Below are positions 47,306 through 60,079 of a DNA stretch of 64,000 bases, one piece after another (position 1 is the first letter of the stretch; each line of letters starts with the position of its first letter). The DNA comes from Enoplosus armatus (taxonomy: Eukaryota > Chordata > Actinopteri > Centrarchiformes > Enoplosidae). The stretch covers positions 2,366,001 through 2,430,000 of the forward strand of contig NC_092191.1 of NCBI RefSeq assembly GCF_043641665.1, given 5' to 3'. A model generated the notes under the pieces. That model was not told the DNA's origin and made no database searches. It saw nothing but the letters and a program-made list of their open reading frames with translations. Made by a program: the position numbers and the translations under genes.

Positions 47306-50033
47306 GATTATTGTTGGAAGAAACCGTCAAATTCACAACATCCATGTTTCTTTATCGTTATGTTTTCTGGGTTTGAAATGCTGTGAACATCATGTGACAG
47401 CCTATGCCATCACATGAACAAACCTTACACAGTAAGTCATATAGACTCACAAATGATAACGAGTTGTTTTCTCCAATTATTCTGAAGATATCATCCCTTG
47501 GTTTGGATGTTTAACCTTATTAACTCTGTAGCTAGTAAACGCAAGTGTGAGATAGTGTTGAGCTAAACCTGGACTGGAAATAAAGTATAAAAAGGATTTA
47601 ATAGAGCCAAACTTACTTAGGACACATGCACTTAGAATCAGAGGACTCTGACTAAAAGCGTCCTCTGGATAGTGATTCTGTGCACAGACTGAAAGGGAAG
47701 TGATGGACACAGTTGCGTAGCCCTCCGAGACAGAAAAATAACTGAGCCTAAAGGTGTCATTCATAACTGCCCTGTACCTCCCACATGACTGTGTAGGAGA
47801 GAACAGCTCAGATATCTATGGATCATACGATGACAAATTCACCACCAACCCACGCTGCTGTTGCTGCACACTGTTGGCAGCATGTACGGTCTGAGATTGA
47901 TGAGTTCAAGCAAAACTGATCTATAGAACTGACATAATGCAGCAGCAAGAGAGCTTTTTCTACACCATCCACCTCACTTAGCATGAAATAACAGCACGCT
48001 GTCTTATCTGCACTGGGACAAATCATGTTGAGAAAGTCTTTGCTTCACAGATACAAGCTTCACAGATAATAAGCATGACATTTCCCTGACAGCAATTAGT
48101 GCTTCCCTCATGTCATGTTGTAGAGCAGAGATTAATCCCACCATTATTTTGTAATTTCTGCTATCAACAAAGAAATGTCTATTTGATTGAAGTGTTCTGC
48201 TCAATGTAAAGTTTGATATTTCTGTAAAATAGCCACAGTTCGCCGAGACAGCTGTAACATGAGGACAGGCGCTCTTGTATAATAATGAAACATAAGGTAT
48301 TAAGCAACATTTGAACCAATAATAGATCCGTCTCGTGAAAAAATCTTCTTGTTTTTAGCTAGCACTGCATTTCCATGTGAATATGAGCTAAATGTTACAT
48401 TACAGGTTGATTTCTTTCTTGAGCGAACAATTGGTTATTTGATTGGAAACTCTTGCAATCATTTATATAATTTATTCCTTTCAGGATTTTACAAATGGAG
48501 CAATTTGATGCCATTATAACAATTAGTGTTTAAATTACAAGCGACACGTCCACTTCAGGAAGACCTGTTGATTAGCATATCATTTGAGGCAGAATACAGT
48601 TTTGAATTACGCTGGCCTCTTTTGTTGAATTGAAGTCTTTACTAAGCACCGTTGTAAAATGTTGGGCTATAAAGATTAGCATCTCCTCCGCAGGCTACAT
48701 GCTGTTGGTGTGAAGTTCGCATCATATCAAACAGATACTCTCATATGTAGAGTATGAGAAAAACGTTCACATCAACCGCCATGGTGCATTTATGGATAGG
48801 GTATATTAATCATGGCAGAAGTGTCCACCATGGAAATGAAATCCACACAAATCCAATCAATGAAGCTAATTAAAAAGGCCCATATAGCCTGCAGTTTGTT
48901 TATTTCTGGTGTAACTTGTCAACAAACTGCTACATAATATATGGAACACAGTAAAAAATAGTTCGTTTTCCTTGACTTTGACATAACAAACCTGTTATGA
49001 TGAGAAAACAAATATTGTTTTTCCAATATTACAAAAAGATATAAAAATAGACTGAACAAAGCTCCATATATGTTGAAGCAGAGTGTGTACATCCTTTGTG
49101 TTCTCTGTCTGTGTAGCAGCTGCTGGTCATTAAGTCCAGCTTGTACTGGTCAGCATGTGTCAGAGGCCTTAACGTGAATACTAACACAGTTTCACTAAGA
49201 GCACTTACCCAGCAGACCACTGTGCTGTCTCTGGGGCTGCATCGTCTTAGTCAAGCTCACTTTGCACCACACTTTGTTAAACATATGTTCAAGTCTAGTT
49301 CCTATTTTTAATTTGCAGACTTAATGACCCTGGACTTCTGCACATTTAAATGTTGTAGTGTGTCACTGCAGCCAGAGGAGCGTGCTCAGTGGAGCGGCTG
49401 GTTGAGGCACATTTACTCTGTATGTTTAAGAGTTTCATTCAAGATGTAGATGAAGATGTGTGTCTCACAGTCCAGAGTGCCTCGCTGCAGCTACATCTGA
49501 GTAAAAACGTAAAATGAAGCCCTTTTCAAGGAGCAGTAAAGACAAAGACAATCGGAGAGGTTTCTTCTGATGCGCAGCAGTCGCATTTATCACATTAGCA
49601 GAAAAAACACAAACAAAAAGCCTTTAAATCCAGTAGAAAAAAGCCCACTTTCTCTGCAATTAGGACTGATTTGTACGCCGTTTGCAGACACACTTGGCTG
49701 TTCTGTGCTTAGCCTGTGTATCATCCTCATTAATGCTCTGAAACTTAAGTTTTAACACGTCAAAGCAAAACAAAGCACAGGGCATGAAATAAAGTCAAAA
49801 ATGCATATCCCTTGTTATATTTTGTCTTTAATCTCAATGAAACTTTGTTACAACGGAACATAAAACCCTTTCGGCGTTTATTTTTTTTTTAAAAGCAAAA
49901 AGCCGTATCTGTCGAATATTTGTTGTTGTTTATGAACCTTGAATATGAAATTGAAGATGTTGCAGCATCCCTCTGACATGCATTCACTTTTGATCGTGGC
50001 ACTGGTACAGTTGGAATCACTGATGCAGCCAAA

Positions 50034-50061
50034 GGTGTGTGTGTGTGTGTGTGTGTGTGTG
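50034..50061. repeat. (GT)n microsatellite
   Basis: Fourteen GT units. Confidence 0.97.
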
Positions 50062-50308
50062 ATTAAAGAGAGTGTTTAATGATTTAAGAAGGCTGCAGAG
50101 CACAAGCCAGACGTCTTTGATGTGCTGAAGGTTGCTTTCAGAGTGGAAAAGCAGGTGTTGGTAGTCCTCTATTTGTTTTCAGTCAAGCAAACATCAACTC
50201 AGGGTGGAAAAACAAATTCTGGACAGTTATGCAAATAGATTCATGCACATGGAAACACTCTTATTGGAAAATTCACATGCCACACATACTTGCACAGAGA
50301 CTCCTGTA

Positions 50309-50309
<1 letters not shown>

Positions 50310-50345
<36 letters not shown>
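50310..50345. repeat. (AC)n microsatellite
   Basis: Eighteen AC units. Confidence 0.97.
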
Positions 50346-50347
<2 letters not shown>

Positions 50348-52198
50348 CTGCGCAACCAGTGTGACTTGTTGGAATGAGATGATGGCTTCTGACATATCAG
50401 TTGGACCCGGCTTCAGCGGGGTCGCTAGTGTCGTAGCTACACATGTGTGTGTGTGAGTGTGGTGTCAGGGCTAATGCGGCGTACGGTGACATTCTGATAA
50501 ATCTCCAGGCGGCCTGCGCTCTGCCCTTTCACAGCTGCTGACTATGTTAATGGAGAGTGCAGATACAGGGTGTGTGGGGTCTCTCTCCTGTCCCACCCCC
50601 TCTGCAGACACTTACCGTAGAGATGGATTCGATTCTTCAGTCGATAAAGCCCGCAGTCCTACCCGAGGGAAGAAGCCTTGAGTTTAGTTTAAATGCACTG
50701 TGATAGAAAACAAAATCGGCGAATAGGTATTGTTGCACTCTGCCAAAAGTATCAGCAGTGTGTCGTGGAGCAGGACACTCACCACTGCTCAGAGGGCAAA
50801 CTGCCTCAGGAAAGAAGAAGAAATTAGGGCTGCAATGTCTTCCATCTGGTCGTTGCTGCAAAACAGAATTCACAAGTCAGCTTAGCTCATTTAAAGAAGA
50901 GCCAAAAATACTGAAAATTATAAATGCTTCTTGTGGATGTCTCCGGTGGTTCACAGACATCAAAGCCGGCACTCCTTTCATCATCATTTAAACCTCTCAT
51001 AATGTCAAATGTGTCCTCTGCTCTGCCATTCTCTTTATTGTTAGCTCTCTAGGTCTTTTTGTTCTTTGCTTTCTTGAGAGAAAAATATTTACTTTCGATT
51101 TCACAGTGCACACATAAACAGTATGTGTAGCATGAACGGTTGATGAGATGAAGTAATAATTTCCATCAACCATTAACTGAATTATATTGAGGGAGAGTGA
51201 AAATCTGTTCTCAGGACGCGGCTGGTTGCAGCCATCAGATGCCAAACTGCGATCTGGTATTAACAGCTTCACAAACTAACTTGGCGTCCAAATCCTGGCT
51301 CATGATTCGGTATAAGACCAAGAAATACTACAGTTTAAATGAGTTTTTCTTCTGTTCGTCTGTCCACTACACGATAAAATAAAGATTTAAACCTGTTTGC
51401 TGACTCAGTTCACCATTATCTATAGAAACATGGTAGCCAGAAATGTGCACATCTCCTTGCTCTATTTGTATTTTGAACAAAAATTCAATCAATATTAATG
51501 TATTTTCCATTCTTTTCATTCATAGTAACACCTTTATAATTTGCATCATACAGAATGAAAGAGGACGTTGTCTGTCACTTAGCACCTTTGAAACTTTTGG
51601 AGACTTTTGGTGGCAACTTGGGAGTATGATTTCATTGCGCAGCGGATGTAATATTTTGGATCCAGATGGACAGCGGTGTCTGAAAAGCCCTTTAAAAAGC
51701 TGATGAGTGTTGTTAAACGACCTTCGGCGTTGTTGTTTTTTTGCCAGGGATTTATCTTCAGAAAAACAGATGCTTCGCTCTGTGCCACGAATGTAATGAT
51801 AATGCTTGATAGGCACAACTGGGGCTAGGGCAGACGCAACAACTGATGCAACGAAACCTTTATTCAATGACACAGAGTTGTTGAGGCTCAGGGTATTGTC
51901 ATACATGGTTAACAACAGTTCACTATATTTCATGCATGATCTCCATTATGGTCATATTCACCTCGCTTCTGCTAAAAATCCATCTCCATGTCTTCAGTCT
52001 ACCACAAACACACATATGTTTCCAGAGCAAATGACCCCAAAACAAGGATTTCACCTTAATGTATATAGATGACCCATCCCAGCAAATGGAGGAGAGAATT
52101 ATAGCCAGCGGCAACTCAACGTCCACCATAGCCTGATGTGTCAATAATGGAAAGTCGTGTTGACAAGGGTAATTAGTCACTGTGCAGCCGCCGCTGAG

Positions 52199-52512
52199 AG
52201 AAACCAGGAGAAAAGGTTAAAAACAAGGAAGATAAGAGGAGGACAGACACCAGGAGAGAAGAAAAGAGGAGGTAAAGGAATGAAGAGGGGAGATGAGAGG
52301 AAAGAAGGTAATGAGAAACGAGTGAAAGCTAGAAAACAAAGCTGTGAAAAAGAAGCGGTAGAGAGATAGATTAGAGAGAGGGAACGGAAGGCATAATGGA
52401 AAAGACAAAGAAGGAGAGAGGATGAAAGAAACGAGATGAAAAAGGGACTGAAGAGGGAAAAGGACTGAAGGTGAAGTAGAAAAGCATAAAGGTGCAGAGG
52501 AGAGGTGAGGTG
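52199..52512. repeat. Long purine-rich tract
   Basis: For about 310 bases the plus strand is overwhelmingly A and G with isolated pyrimidines and no fixed repeat unit. The Lys/Glu/Arg-rich ORF on plus and the Ser/Leu/Phe-rich ORF on minus are by-products of this bias. Confidence 0.85.
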
Positions 52513-53199
52513 TCACTGCACATTGTAAATATGAAGACTGTATCTGAATCCTTGAGGGTTATTCAGAACGTGCAGCTGTAGTTTTAGTTGTTCAATCTCA
52601 ATACGCTCTTGACATTCTTTTGACCCACACGCAGCCTTGAAATAGACTTATTTTCATGGAGCATTGTGGCTTGTGAAAAACAGACTAATTTCCTGTGTGA
52701 GTGGGCATGCTCGTGTGCAACAATGTCCAGCTTTCATCATCCTGTTGAGTTGTATTTTCCCATTATACAGTCTATCAGCGCTGAGTCGATTGTTAAGGAA
52801 GAAACAGCTTTGTGAAAAAGTGTGAAAGTGTGAAGTCGTGTAGTGCACGTCAAGCCACGGCCGAGAGAGTACGCGAGTCACAAAACACACGTCAAGTGCT
52901 GAGTAGGTGCATAATAATGTAAATTGCTTTGTGATTTTCTCAGTTTTGATGCATTGTGTGCTATATATATATGATTATTTCTATAATTCATGGTAAACCA
53001 CAAAACATCACAATTACTTTACTTTGAAGTGGAGTCTTAATTATCCAATATGGCTCTGACTTGACGACAATATGGCAACAAATGTCTAGAAATCTTAACC
53101 CAGATTAGTTTTTTCATATTTCATTAATGAAGCACACCACTCTGGTTGAAAGATTCTTCACATTCTGTACGAGGCACAGAAAGAAAAAGATAACATTGT

Positions 53200-53406
53200 T
53201 TGATTAAAAATTTAGTTTTTCGGTCATTTGAAGAAAAATGGGTTAATGAGATTTTGAAAAAGGCAAAAGTTAGAACATATGATTTAATCAAAACTGAGTT
53301 AAGTACTGAAAATGATGTGAAATTAAATCTGCCTGAAAGGAAACGATCTTTCCGTGCCCAACTCAGATGTTATGTTGGTATAGAAAACCAGGATTTGCTG
53401 TGAAAT
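53200..53406 (+). pseudogene. LINE reverse-transcriptase ORF2, C-terminal fragment
   Basis: The 67-residue ORF contains EEKWVNEILKKAKVRTYDLI, NDVKLNLPERKRSFRAQLRC and a following Gly/Glu-rich end. This fits the tail of fish non-LTR retrotransposon proteins, where the pattern is W..(K)LRTY..FK..(F)..E.YV...L.(R..RS..AQ.R(C/S)G. The normal ending Gly-Ile-Leu-Pro-Leu...Glu-Thr-Gly-Arg is lost or altered. No reverse-transcriptase core lies upstream, so it is a dead 5'-truncated copy. Confidence 0.6.
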
Positions 53407-56400
53407 AAACTAAAATGTATGTAAAATGTCTTCATATGTGTAAATTATCACCAAATAATAATAATCACCTAATAATTCAAACTGTCAGACTTACTGTGAT
53501 GACTTAATGCTACTGGCAACTCCAGCTACAACAACTCACATCCATAACTGTGGCCAAAATAGCTTCATCATACACTTTATTTACTTCAAATTCTACACTG
53601 CTTCCTGCAAACATACTCCACAATGTTGCCGGTTGTTGCGATGCTGCAGCTGTAAGCGGGGATACAGTATGATCATGTTTACAAAATCCCATTTTATTAG
53701 TCACTTTAGAGAGCCTTGTTGACATCCATCTAACCGAGATCCAAAGCCTTTGGACGAGGGAACAATATCAGACACAGCTGATGCATTCAAACCTCTTCTG
53801 CTACAATCAATGATTACTTTTATGAAGCGTCGTGTAATTAATACGCTTCTCTGTGACAGTAAATCAGGTTTAAATATTGTTGTACAGGTATTATTTCGTT
53901 TCTAACTTCCATGGCAATCAAAATAACGTGTGCAGTGATTTCTGAACATTCAAGGACAGAAAGTTGAAGAAGTATCTAACTTTGTTCTCCTGCTATTTTC
54001 ATACCTGTTGACTGACAGGAAGTTGCAGAACAGCTGTTGTGCAAGGCATGCGAATGACTGTGACCTTTATTGTTACGTAGAGATGTGTCCATATGCTTGT
54101 GTGCTTATCACAAACACAGTGTACATTTAATCAACTAAGCCGCATCAGTTTGTTCTTGTGCTTGTTTGATCTAACTCTTAACATCTGTGTACCTCAGCAA
54201 CGACAGCAGCCAACCAGGATGTAATCATCTCTGCAGGGCAGCTGAGATCAGACCTTATCCCTGCTGGATAATGGACAATCATAAGTCTTTGCAGGAATAA
54301 AGGACTATATTTGTTGTACCCCTTACTATTGAATTTTCTCATGTTGCCTTCCCATTCTTTAAATCTCCCTCGCTCCGGCCTACATTGTTGCCGAATGATG
54401 ATGTACATTCACCATGACAAAACTATTGAGAGAGAATAAAACTACAAACAATTCTAGGGCTGGTTCTGTTTCTTATAATCCTGCTTACCGATTCTGGTTC
54501 CTGTTGAATCCAGTTCTTGTCCTGTTATTTGAGTAAGACTCCAACATGTGTTGACAGCCAGCCAATCTATATTTCTAAGTACAGGAAATGCTGTCATGTT
54601 ATGTTATTGGCTGGGGGCTACACACCAACTGCCCAAAAGTTGGTGTCCAAACACAGGAAATAAGACAACACAGCAGCGTCTGTGAAGACACCACTAGACA
54701 TAGTGGTGTCTTTTTGAAGTACACAAACTCACTCTCATGTCACGATAAAATAGCTTGAATCCAAATTTAGCTTTAACTTTCTCAGAACTTTTGCACCTGA
54801 GCATGCTGTGTCACTAACAGACTTCCACAGCTGCAAACACTCCAGACTCCCCTTTGACTTTTCCACTCTGTAGAAACAACAGAAGGTACGGGGTGTGTGT
54901 CCACCTACTCAGAGCCAAAGATGTGAGTGTGTGTCTGTATGTTTGTCTCTGTGAATGCTTCCTCTCACCGTGGTCTCATCTCACCTCTACTCAATGGATA
55001 TTGAACCTGCTGTCAAGGGTGAGTATTTGTGTACACGCTCTTCAGTGCAGGCATGCCTTTGTGAATGTGTGTGGATCCGCTGCGAGTGGGCGGTGGAGGT
55101 GTTCACACTTTAATCGAGTTTGCCCACGACAGACATGCGTATTTACTCACAGATTTTGTTTGCCTGTGCGCGGTCCTCCTCTACAGTCTGTGGGAACCTT
55201 AAGTGGTTAAAACTTGAGATAAAGGCTAGAAAAGGGGCAGAAACTGTACACGCTGTGCCGCTACAGTCACATGGTCATACTGCTCCCACTGCCACGCACA
55301 GTATATCCAACGCACCCTTTTAATCAAGATGTGTGAAGCTCTTAGTGCTCTGCTCACTCCTTTGCTGCTGCAAGCTCGATACCTGATGATACCTGTAATG
55401 CTTTTGTATTGTTTACATATTGCATTGTGTGTTATGTATGAAATGTTGTATGACAGAAGAAAAACAACATCTAACTGAAATTAAGCGGATAATTAAAGAA
55501 TACTCTTGCACTTTCCTTACAGTCGGAGACTCACCAGAGACAAGTGAATGAAAACATTCCCTTCCCTACCTGGTAAACGCCTACGTCTCTTAAACTCCAA
55601 GCCCCCAGTTTGTAATGTAGGCTTTCTGCTTCAAAACAGTTGTAGTCTCGAAGCCCAACCTGGCATTAGTCAAGTGATGCCTCTTGAGTCATTTTCTCAG
55701 ATGTCACAAAGCTCCTGCACAGCCACAGATTTTAAGTAAATTTACTTTGACATGTAACATCTGCAGCGTACCCCTTTTAAAATCACCATAATTACCATTA
55801 TCTAATCATTGAGTCATTTAGTTTTGATCTCTAATTAGCATTTATTTGGTTATTTTTGTATTAACCTTTTTTGTTAGGGCATACAAGCAGGCAAATTCTC
55901 ATCCACTCCACAGTGAGGGCTGGACCGGGCTCCAGGCAACAGTGGGGGGAAAAAAATGCAAAAATGAGAGTAAAAGACTGAAGCACTGGGGGGATGCTTT
56001 CAGTCGCACTTGCTGTTTATTATGGAGCTAAATGAAACTAGGTGGCAGGCTTCACTGCTCTGAGATCCAGCACCATTCATCTGCATTAGGACCACTTATC
56101 GTAAAGGCAGCAATTTATTTTCTCTGGCACTTTTTTCTGTGAGGTTGAATAAGTGAACTGAGAGAGAAAAAATGGGAGAAAGGAAGGGAAAGAGAGAATT
56201 GATTTTGCAGGATGAATGGAGCTAATGCTGTATAATATTTATCTCCACTAGATTAACGAACCACCGGGTGCCCGAAAAAAGGGAAGCTTAATTGAACATC
56301 TCCAGCATCCCTCTTTTTCTGGCTGCCGTCGGCTCACTGCATGCCCTTTTCTCTCTTTTCTCTCTTTTCGTCCCTCCCTCCGGCCAGGACTCCAACAGAA

Positions 56401-57136
56401 CAGATGAAACTGGCTGCAGTCATTCATCGATGGGGGAGAGAAATAAAGAGAAGATAAATAACGGCGGTTGAAAAATTTGGCATTTTTATTACGATTGGCG
56501 CCGCTTCTACGCAGATTTGCATTTGGAGCGTTTTTCAACTCCAATGAAGATACACAAGAGCACACACACCATGACAGACACTCAGGGATACAAACCGACA
56601 CACACAACACATGCGCATGCACATACTCACAGCATTCATACTGTAAAAGTAATGAAACAGGCAGCAGCTTTCAGCAGTGTGTGGAGAGCTGCTGTTAATA
56701 AACTGCTCACACACACACACTGTATACACACCTACACACACAACCCACCATCATGGATTTAACAAGCTCCCTGAACACACTTATTGCACCTGGGTTATTT
56801 TAAGCACACGTGTGCGCGTCCACACATACACATTATATTTCCATTTGGAGTTTGGAGGTTTCTATACAATCATGTTATCATTCATCATTACATGAAGTGA
56901 GCAGAAAAACAGAAAGCCCTGTGCAATGTAACACAATCCAATATTACAGACTTGTTTACACATAAGCGGTTTTATTCCTGAAATCTTTTTCATGTAAGTG
57001 GAGTGAAGAAAATCATTGTATTTTCAGGGTCTCAACAAAATGATGAACAAAAATGGAGCAAAATATAACAAAAATATAAGTTATTCCCTTATTTAAGAAA
57101 AACAGGAGAAAACAGCAAAAAACAGAAGCTTCCAAT
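53407..57136. other. Gene-free region
   Basis: No supported coding sequence. Low-complexity CA-rich stretches lie at 56560-56830. The ORFs at 54854-55210 (plus) and 56248-56622 (minus) show no recognised domain. Confidence 0.6.
54685..54712. repeat. Perfect 12-bp inverted repeat with 4-base loop, followed by T run
   Basis: Arms AAGACACCACTA and TAGTGGTGTCTT flank the loop GACA, and TTT follows. It resembles a bacterial terminator in shape, but in a vertebrate spacer this has no such meaning. Confidence 0.9.
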
Positions 57137-57144
57137 CATTACAA

Positions 57145-57398
57145 TAGAGCTGCAGCAATTGGTTGATTAATCAAATGGTCAAAATTAAATTAATTAATTA
57201 CCAACTATTTTCAGAATTGATTAATCGTTTAAGACATTTTTTTAAACGAAAATGTAAAAAAAAATTCTCTGGTGTCAGTTTCTCCAATGTCTCAGATTTT
57301 GCTGCTTTTCTCTGTTTCATATCATTGTAAACTGAATATCTCTGGGTGAAACGATTAATCAATGAATCATTAATGAAAATAATTGATTGCTGCACCTA
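57145..57398. mobile_element. hAT-type MITE with terminal inverted repeats and 8-bp target duplication
   Basis: The 254-bp element starts TAGAGCTGCAGCAATTGGTT, and its other end, reverse-complemented, starts TAGGTGCAGCAATCAATT, so the termini are imperfect inverted repeats. Flanks CATTACAA (57137-57144) and CACTACAA (57399-57406) match at 7 of 8 bases, the duplication length of hAT transposons. Inside are TTGATTAATCG-type words, ATTCTCTGGTGTCAG and AAACTGAATATCTCTGGGT, diagnostic of an abundant teleost family. It does not encode transposase. A sister fragment lies at 8690-8866. Confidence 0.82.
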
Positions 57399-57631
57399 CA
57401 CTACAACTTGTAAGCCTGCTATAAGTCAATGTATGATATTCATTAGTCTCAAAACCTGTGCACATATAAACCAGGGATGTGCACGTGATACGAGCACACA
57501 GAACAGTATCCGCAAGCGTAAAACCGTCCTGTGCTCCGTGTGCATCTGCTCCATCACACGCCGCCATCGCAGTGTGGAATAAAACGACATGCTACCAAGG
57601 GAAACGTTGTTTGCTGGGTAGCACCTGTCCA

Positions 57632-57700
57632 GTTGTTGTTGTTGTCATATAAATGTATATCCATGTTTTATGTTATCTGACAACAACAACAACAACAACA
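57632..57700. repeat. (GTT)n and (CAA)n inverted repeat
   Basis: GTTGTTGTTGTTGTCA (57632-57647) and TGACAACAACAACAAC (57678-57693) are exact reverse complements separated by 30 AT-rich bases. The right side continues with further CAA units to about 57700. Confidence 0.92.
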
Positions 57701-58016
57701 GTATTTACACATGAATTGTTACTGTATTTGAATGTTCAGGTGTGAAGAACGGATCATTTTTAGCTTTAATGAAAGACTGAATCATCCCTCGTGTTAGGAG
57801 TTTAGTTACAGTCGGTACATAGACAGAAATACCTCCATGTTTTACAGCTGCTGTCATCCATCTTAGTTTCCGCAGTGCTTCATCAGACCTTCCTGCAGCG
57901 CTGAGAGACAGCAGAAACCCTGCAGACACTGTCAGGGTGTGTGTGTGTCCCTTCTTTTATCATCAGTACATGCTGTAGGGTTACTGTTTTTACATACCCT
58001 CCAGCATGAGGCACTC

Positions 58017-58019
<3 letters not shown>

Positions 58020-58054
<35 letters not shown>
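58020..58054. repeat. (CA)n microsatellite
   Basis: About 17 CA units. It explains the Cys-Val run of a minus-strand ORF. Confidence 0.97.
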
Positions 58055-58057
<3 letters not shown>

Positions 58058-60079
58058 CTGCTCTTGTATTTCTATCTTTGTGAGGGCCAATGAGAGGTTT
58101 TGTCTGCTCCTCAGCTCTCTGAGGGCTGTTTGAGGGTTAAGATTTAAGGCATGGTTGTTGTCATGGGTAAAGTTAAGGATTAAGGAATGCATAATGTCAA
58201 AGAAGACCCTCAAGTATAATGCAAGTAAACAGCAAGCGCACACACAACAACAGAAATCAAACACAGCATGACAACAGGTTCCTGTGTCGTATTGATCTGG
58301 TCAGACCCCTTCAGGGTCTGATATAATATCTAATCAGGAGGCAACTCTCACACATCTGTGTTACTGTAACTGTAATAATCATGTGATGAAAGCAAGCGGT
58401 TCTTACGCTGGTATCAGATGGCAGCCCTGTAGTGGTTGGCCTCACCTGACAGTCAGGAACAAAAATGACACTCGTTTTACTGTATCTGGTGTTGTGTGTC
58501 ATAGTGGAAGACAACTGACGACGTATCAGGAACGTCTAATGACAACGAAAACAAGCATGTCAGAACTTTCACCCTGGGGTCAGAAGCATTGTTTCGTCTC
58601 TTTCTACTGACTGGAGGGAAAAAAACACCGTCACTTCCACGTGACTGTGAGTAGTTTCAGGTTCACTTACATACGTAAACATTCGACGTTAGTGCTTAAC
58701 AGTGAAGCTGCTCCTGGCACTTCCTTCCCAATCAGCTATGTATATGTCACACAGGTCATGAAAAACAGCAAGCTATGATTGATCGGTGTACAACGTGTAG
58801 TCTGCCATGTTACTCAGCCAAGTCAAGGCAAGAATCTGGGTCGTCTGATCCTGGTGTTCAGTCTATTGATAGAGTACATTACAACCTATGACAACATTGC
58901 TGAGCAGGTGGGATGAGCTTTCATTTAGTGAACTAAGCTGTCCTAAAATTGCAGTGCATGCAAGTTGTATTCTTGTTCTAGTTCTAGGTTCCGTCTTCAT
59001 ATTAATGAGTCATAAAAAACCTGTTGATTTATATATTTTGCTCAGAACCAAAATAACAAACAGTCAACAAACAGTGTTGAAAGCACCTTTGAAACTCGAC
59101 TATAATGCAAGTGATGCTACAGGCTGTAAGATTTATCTCACAGTAACACTCAAACGTGTTTTTGTGTATCTGACATTGCCTTCTTCACAGACTCCTTTGT
59201 GTAAACTGAATGCAAACTTTTCCTGTTTCACTCGGTTTTGTCTTCTCACTCACTCACACAGTGATGATGATGATGACATAGGACGGGGCAGCGGGGCTGC
59301 AGGGTGCGTTTTTCTTTGCTGTTGTCCCTTAAGCAAATGAAAGGCAGCACTTGCATCATCCTTTCGTCTCTCCTCCCACTCGCTCCCCCGTTGGATATAC
59401 TTTGATCAGTCATAATGAGTGTTTCACTTATGAGCAAAATGTACACACTCGGCTACATTCTCTTTAAGAGCTCTTTGTTCTGACTCCTGTATAAACACAA
59501 TTATGTTATTGTAATTACTTCATTTCATGCTGCTTTTGAAGTGTAAGGCCTTATAGCTCTGTCTCAACTGGCTTAACACATGAAGGTGAATTACAGAGGC
59601 AGTGATCTTAAAGCACACAAAGTTAATGTAATGTCTTTTAATGGGGCAGTTTGGAAGTTTTTGGACACGAATAACTATAATAACTAACTACTAGAATATG
59701 CGGCACACAACTGTTGCCCCTAGTAGTCTGGTGCCTTTGGATGAGGATACAACAAGAGTGCTGATTAGTGGCTCAACTCCTTTTCATTTTGACCTCCAGT
59801 GGTTGAATTTCTCATTTTGCTGCAGTGACATAGATGTGTACTTCAGGTGTATTTAGTACATTGTGACATCGCTGTTAGATGTGTTTGGTGTAATTAAGCA
59901 AGACATTGCTATTTCTCCTGGTGTCCCTAAATGTCAGCACACTTGGGATGTTGGAAGCCTTTACAGTTTCTTTGTGTCTTGCTGGTTTTGGCAAAAAAAA
60001 AAGAAAGCATAAAGTTCTTGATTTACCAGTTTCAACTTACTGAAAGGACACTGTCCTGGTTTGTCCTCATCAAAAGAGT

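Larger units (their letters stand above)
47306..52190. other. Gene-free region
   Basis: No supported coding sequence. It holds GT and AC microsatellites, a CNE-like AT-rich part at about 48480-48920, and a GC-richer one at about 50460-50560. ORFs such as 51520-51933 (minus) have neither splice context nor recognised motifs. Confidence 0.6.
57407..60079. other. Gene-free region
   Basis: No supported coding sequence outside the listed repeats. The 150-residue ORF at 58888-59340 (plus) ends in a GATGAT run and has no recognised motif. Confidence 0.55.

Noticed and set aside
51520..51933. 137-residue ORF on the minus strand
   Set aside because: Overlaps equally long ORFs on both strands; no domain or splice signals.
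54685..54715. Rho-independent terminator
   Set aside because: The shape fits, but the DNA is vertebrate nuclear sequence, where such terminators do not operate.
54854..55210. 118-residue cysteine-rich ORF on the plus strand
   Set aside because: Cysteines arise from TGTGTG-type sequence; spacing fits no known domain and there is no signal peptide.
58888..59340. 150-residue ORF on the plus strand
   Set aside because: No recognised motif, no splice sites or promoter context; ends in an Asp run from a GATGAT repeat. Consistent with chance.
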